This document shows, piece by piece, positions 60,255 to 64,000 of a stretch of DNA of 64,000 bases. The translations under genes were made by a program, and so were the position numbers. Source of the stretch: Nymphaea colorata (Eukaryota; Streptophyta; Magnoliopsida; Nymphaeales; Nymphaeaceae); contig NC_045138.2 in NCBI RefSeq assembly GCF_008831285.2, positions 17,455,934 to 17,519,933 on the forward strand, in the 5' to 3' direction. Positions within the stretch are counted from its first letter, which is position 1. The number at the start of each line of letters is the position of its first letter. A model generated the notes under the pieces. It was not told where the DNA came from, did no database searches, and worked only from the letters and a program-made list of their open reading frames with translations.

Positions 60255-62367
60255 TCAAAATGTGACTGTGATTCCAAGAACACTGGCAAGGTCAGAAATG
60301 AAGTTCGGAAGAGAATTCCATCCCTTTGCGGTAACCATTTTCCCATGAGCCACTGATTCAGAAGTCTCATCTGCCTCCCCTCCTGCTAGCCCAACCACAA
60401 CTCTCATTCCACCACTACTGGCACATTTCTTCCCCTACAAAAACCGATTCAATTGAACTTCTTCAGCTTTTTTAAATCCACACACACACACATACATGCC
60501 CCTGCAAGCCTGTCGGGGTAACCCCTGATATATTAAATCAAAAGAATGGGAAATACACACATGTATAGAGCCAAGGAATGCTAACTCTAGGCCTCTGTGG
60601 GCAAAGACAGCCAGAACTTTCTGGTTAAGGGGCACTAGGTGTATAATTTTAAATTTGCAAGGAGCACCAATATATAAACGAGAAAAATTGTCCTGAAAGT
60701 TCAATATGAAAATAAGAATTTTTGGGGGGTTTGTGTGGGCAATTGCCCACACTTCGCCTACACCTGTCTTTTCCCCTGTCAGTGGGACAACATGGCTGGA
60801 GATAGCTTTTGGTTTATCTAAAGCAACATATGCACTCAATATGGTGTACTCAGCAAATTTCAATTCTTCGTTTGTAATAAGAGCAGTAAGACCAAGTAAA
60901 ACTGTAAAACTACTGGTTTGCACTAATTTAATTCAATTCATATGATTCAATGACTCAGAGAAAAGCACAGGCAAATTAGTTTTCGAAAAAACTAACAATC
61001 AATTACTTAATTACTTTATTGGAAAACAACTTCTCTTGAGTTAGTGAGAGAGAGAGAGAGAGACCTTAAGAAGCCCAGCAGCAGCCAAGACAAGCTGTCC
61101 CTCTCCAATTGCAGAAACAATCTTGTTCTCTTCTGAGAATTGCTTCACCAATGACACAACCCTTTCATCGACGGCCAAGTATTCAGGAGCCCTGCCTCCG
61201 GGGATCACAATGCAATCGTAATCTGCCACCTTCATCCTTTCGACGTCGTTGGTGATGATGAAGTAATGCCCAACCTTTTGTTCGCTGCATATTTCTGATC
61301 CTTTGATGCCAAAATCTTGAATGCACGTCACACACTTTTCCCCTGCACTCTTTCCGGGGCTTATTGCATCAACTCTGCATCCCAAACCTCCAAATGCCCT
61401 GAACACCACATTGATCTCGTAGTCTTCCGTGTAATCCTTCAACCACACACAACATTCAATATCATTATATTGGTGTATTATATATATATATAAAACATGC
61501 AACTTCTTTTCTTCACGGAGAAAGTAAATGGCCAATAAACATCTTATAGACTGATATTATTACATCATGAAATACATTTCAAATGTAATAACATCTATAA
61601 GAATTACTTTAGTCATTTGAAATCCAACATGAGACATCGGATCTTACCCCACAGACGAAGAGGACCGATTTACCATGAGCTCCTGTGATTCTTGCTCCCA
61701 TCGAGCCAAGAAGTTGGCTAAGTATCTCATTGTGGGCCGGCCAGCCAATTGCAGTTATGACATTGCCATCAGCAACGGCAGTGGTAACTGGGTCTGGTTC
61801 CACCCATGCACCGCCTGCAAGCTTGACCACATGCTTCAAGCTGGGAAATGCGGTGCACCTCTTGCCACTGATCAGGCCAGCTGAGACCAGGACCAGCTGG
61901 CTATGGCACGTAGTCAAGATCGGCCGGCCGAGCCCGGCGAACCGCGTCACCATGTTTACGACATCGTCATCGACACAGATAACTTCCGTGAACCGGCCGC
62001 CGGGGATGATCAGTGCATCATAATCCTCAAGATTAGCATCGCTGAAGCTGGCGTTTAACGTGAAGAAATGACCTTCTAGCTCCGTGTATATCTGTTTGAA
62101 ACAAGCAATTCACTGTTAAGCACTGTAGCTGCAGTCCTTGCGTTACGAAGTTTGAAAGAGGAGGGAGAGAGCGGGGTTTACCTCATATCCCATGTACTCG
62201 TGGACGGCCGTGACGCACTTCTGACCCGTTTTTTTGTTTGGCGATACGGCATCGACTCGGACGCCAACGGCTTGGAGCACCTGGAACGGCACCATGGCTT
62301 CGTAGTCCTCCATGTAATCTCCGCATATCATCAGCGCTCGCTTTGCTCTCTGACCGACCGATCCCAT
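60255..62367 (-). CDS. DJ1D: Tandem-domain DJ-1/PfpI protein, DJ-1D type
   Basis: Plant DJ-1D proteins carry two fused DJ-1 domains and act as glutathione-independent glyoxalases (methylglyoxal to lactate) in carbonyl and oxidative-stress protection. Four exons: 62182-62367, 61648-62091, 61065-61436, 60255-60434; all in phase, 393 aa, close to the Arabidopsis length. Domain 1 (about 9-200) starts ALMICGDYMEDYE with the conserved Glu at 23, and has the nucleophile elbow TTCHSQ with Cys124-His125. Domain 2 (about 204-393) repeats the plan (FVCGDYTEDYE, Glu217; PGGRAPEYLA) but reads SAIGEGQ where the family has CHGQ, so the catalytic Cys and His are replaced by Gly321 and Glu322. Domain 1 also has GGRFTE instead of GGRAPE. 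Start is the first ATG (62367). Likely only one active site, or a changed function. Confidence 0.93.
60640..60775 (-). repeat. Dispersed repeat copy 2, in DJ-1D intron 3
   Basis: Reverse complement matches 21955-22080 in motif order: CAGGTGTAGGCGAAGTGTGG, GGCAATTGCCCACA, a T-rich stretch, TATATATTGGTGCTCCTT. The wording GGGGCACTAGG just beyond it fits the end of a common plant retroelement type. Inserted in the intron between exons 3 and 4. Confidence 0.65.
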
Positions 62368-62503
62368 CTCTCTCTCTTTCTCTTTCAATCTCTAAGGCAG
62401 CTCCGGCCGGCCGGCGGGACGACCTGAGAACCGATCCGTTACACTCTTTTATGAAGATGGTCTCCCCCTCACTCTGCCTCTCTCTCATCGGTGTTCTTCC
62501 TTT

Positions 62504-62511
62504 CTTATAAG
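62504..62511 (-). promoter_or_regulatory. Possible TATA-like element of the DJ-1D gene
   Basis: CTTATAAG, a self-complementary TATA-like sequence, lies about 140 bases upstream of the DJ-1D start codon. CT runs (62371-62390 and 62537-62550) flank it. Position is plausible, strength is weak. Confidence 0.25.
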
Positions 62512-63282
62512 GAAGAAGAAGTTCTTCTCCTTCTCTCTCTCTCTCTCTCCCCCACGTGAAGCATGGAGTTCAGAGATCGATGAGGCGTTGATGGTTCGGT
62601 GGGACTCGGCTCGGGTCGTGGTTACCAACGAACTCCTCTTTATTTCGCCGAAATTCAAATGACGGCCTTCAAATTTGCTTTCGCGCACCTCAGATCTTAA
62701 ATCTTTGATATTCTCCAATTCAGGGTTTTTGATATAATAATGCTACGAAAGTGTTCGTCTTCTCGCATGCGAATCTCTTTTATCTATTGGCAAATAGCAC
62801 TTGAATTTAAGTGGCTTCCTTTTTGAAAGTGATCTTACAAGAACTACGTTATAGAAAATCTTAGACAACAAGATGGCAGGATCAAGAGCTTAGATTTAGT
62901 CCAAAGCCTTCAACTTGCCGCAATTTATACTCCTCGCCGGTGGTGGAGAAACACGGCAGCCCCAACATGTAACTTCAAGTAAATTTAAGCTACAGTATTT
63001 TATTATTTACTAGCATGAGCCAGGTTTACAGTGGACATGAAAATAAAGGTAAAAGAGGGGTGCTTTTATTTTTGAAGCATTCAAGGAATGTATTACGACC
63101 ACTTTTGGAGAATACTCCAGTGGCTGCTTTTCGTTGGTGGGTTCGAAATTAACTGTTTAAACTTTAATATGATTGTGAAAATTATTGTCGGTATATATAT
63201 ATAGATATGACTAAACTATATGAAATAAGAAAAACAGATAATATAAAATAATTAAAAAAGATAAAGGGTTCCTACCAATATG
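62512..63282. other. Upstream flank, no gene seen
   Basis: Beyond the DJ-1D promoter area the sequence becomes A/T-rich with no long conserved frame. A short TA tract occurs near 63192-63204. Confidence 0.4.
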
Positions 63283-64000
63283 CACTACAAGAAAAAAAAA
63301 TGAATGGCACTTGGTATTAAGGCGTGCGTGTGCCTAATTAGCTACTAGTCAAGGTGAAAAAATCATATAATTGTGACGCAGCCTAAGGTAATAACTTGTT
63401 TAGCTCAATTTTTTTTTAAAAAATTAAATTTTAATTGTTTTATATAAAAATTTTGAAAAATGATATTTTGACCCATGTCAAAATTTATAAACTTTAATTT
63501 GGCTTCCCTCATGAAAAATTTCTGGCTCCCTCTACTTATCATCAATGGCCTATTCTGAATGGATACCATATATTTAGTAACACTTCATTTAATAATGGAG
63601 TCATTAATAATAAAAGATCCTGATTGAGCAAAAGGAACGGTCTGAAAGTAACTTTTTTCATTCATATTTATACGGGGGTGTTAATAACATTCCTTAGATT
63701 AGGATATAAATGTCATTCTCCCACTTGTTTGATAAGTTCATCCAATTTTGTTGTGTTTGCAAAATATGTGGACTAAATAAATAAGGGTGGTACATGAACT
63801 AATTACAAACAATTAACCGATAACTCAGTTAATGATTTATAAGGTGTCGCATGTAAAATTTATTTTTTAGCTTTGAAGGAAAACAACGAATGATTTAATA
63901 CTGAAAAAGTAACTTTGCAAGTGGACAGGCTATATTGTGAACTATCAACTAAATTGTAGTGACAATTCATAGCAAGTCTACATAATAAATTATTTTTAAA
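63283..64000. mobile_element. Possible CACTA (En/Spm) transposon end
   Basis: CACTACAAGAAAAAAAA at 63283 matches the usual terminal sequence of plant CACTA elements, with ATG as the adjacent three bases. The element would extend rightward and out of the window. No transposase is visible in the 700 bases present, and a TTGTAGTG at about 63953 is flanked by ACA, which does not match as a target duplication. Weak call based on the terminal motif alone. Confidence 0.3.

Noticed and set aside
62368-62388. Upstream extension of the DJ-1D frame to 62388
   Set aside because: It would need a TTG start and adds only a Lys/Glu-rich stretch encoded by a GA repeat; the ATG at 62367 fits the family.
63950-63965. 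TTGTAGTG as the right-hand end of a CACTA element starting at 63283
   Set aside because: The next three bases are ACA while the left flank is ATG, so there is no target duplication, and the motif lacks the TTTTC that normally precedes it.

Overview
This is plant nuclear DNA, almost certainly from a flowering plant. The coding sequences are split by GT-AG introns in A/T-rich DNA. The encoded proteins are plant types: a group C bZIP factor, a P-class pentatricopeptide repeat (PPR) protein, a KA120/importin-11 type receptor and a tandem-domain DJ-1 protein. A Ty1/copia retrotransposon, small inverted-repeat elements and many microsatellites complete the picture. I cannot fix the plant lineage from the sequence. 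No rRNA, tRNA, CRISPR or bacterial-type operon was seen.

Layout. 1-7.7 kb is non-genic and dominated by a compound palindrome at about 1.02-5.01 kb. It has two outer arms of about 750 bp, each starting in the last exon of the same unidentified gene. Between them lie two further hairpins and five 80-bp tandem repeats. 7.8-13.2 kb (minus strand) is a complete six-exon bZIP gene (415 aa). 13.3-25.7 kb is intergenic, with microsatellites, small elements and no gene I can defend. 25.7-28.5 kb (minus) is an intronless PPR gene (933 aa). 28.5-31.8 kb is intergenic repeats. 31.8-58.5 kb (minus) is one large gene for a karyopherin of the KA120 (importin-11) type: 23 coding exons, 1015 aa, every exon junction resolved and in frame. 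Its last intron holds a 5347-bp copia element in antisense orientation. The two LTRs read identically and there is a perfect 5-bp target duplication, so the insertion is recent. Other introns hold a 961-bp hAT-like non-autonomous element, a fragment of the same family, and a 1.7-kb terminal-inverted-repeat element with a second element nested in it. 60.3-62.4 kb (minus) is a four-exon DJ-1D type gene (393 aa) whose second domain has lost the family's nucleophilic cysteine. The rest is intergenic, with a possible CACTA transposon end near 63.3 kb.

All four cellular genes are on the minus strand but belong to unrelated processes: transcription, organelle RNA handling, nuclear import, and carbonyl/stress protection. 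They should be treated as independent transcription units. The most unusual structure is the compound palindrome at 1-5 kb: read-through from either flank would give long double-stranded RNA, so it is a candidate small-RNA locus. Gene models were built by reading splice sites and frames by eye and by comparison with family sequences as remembered; no search was run.
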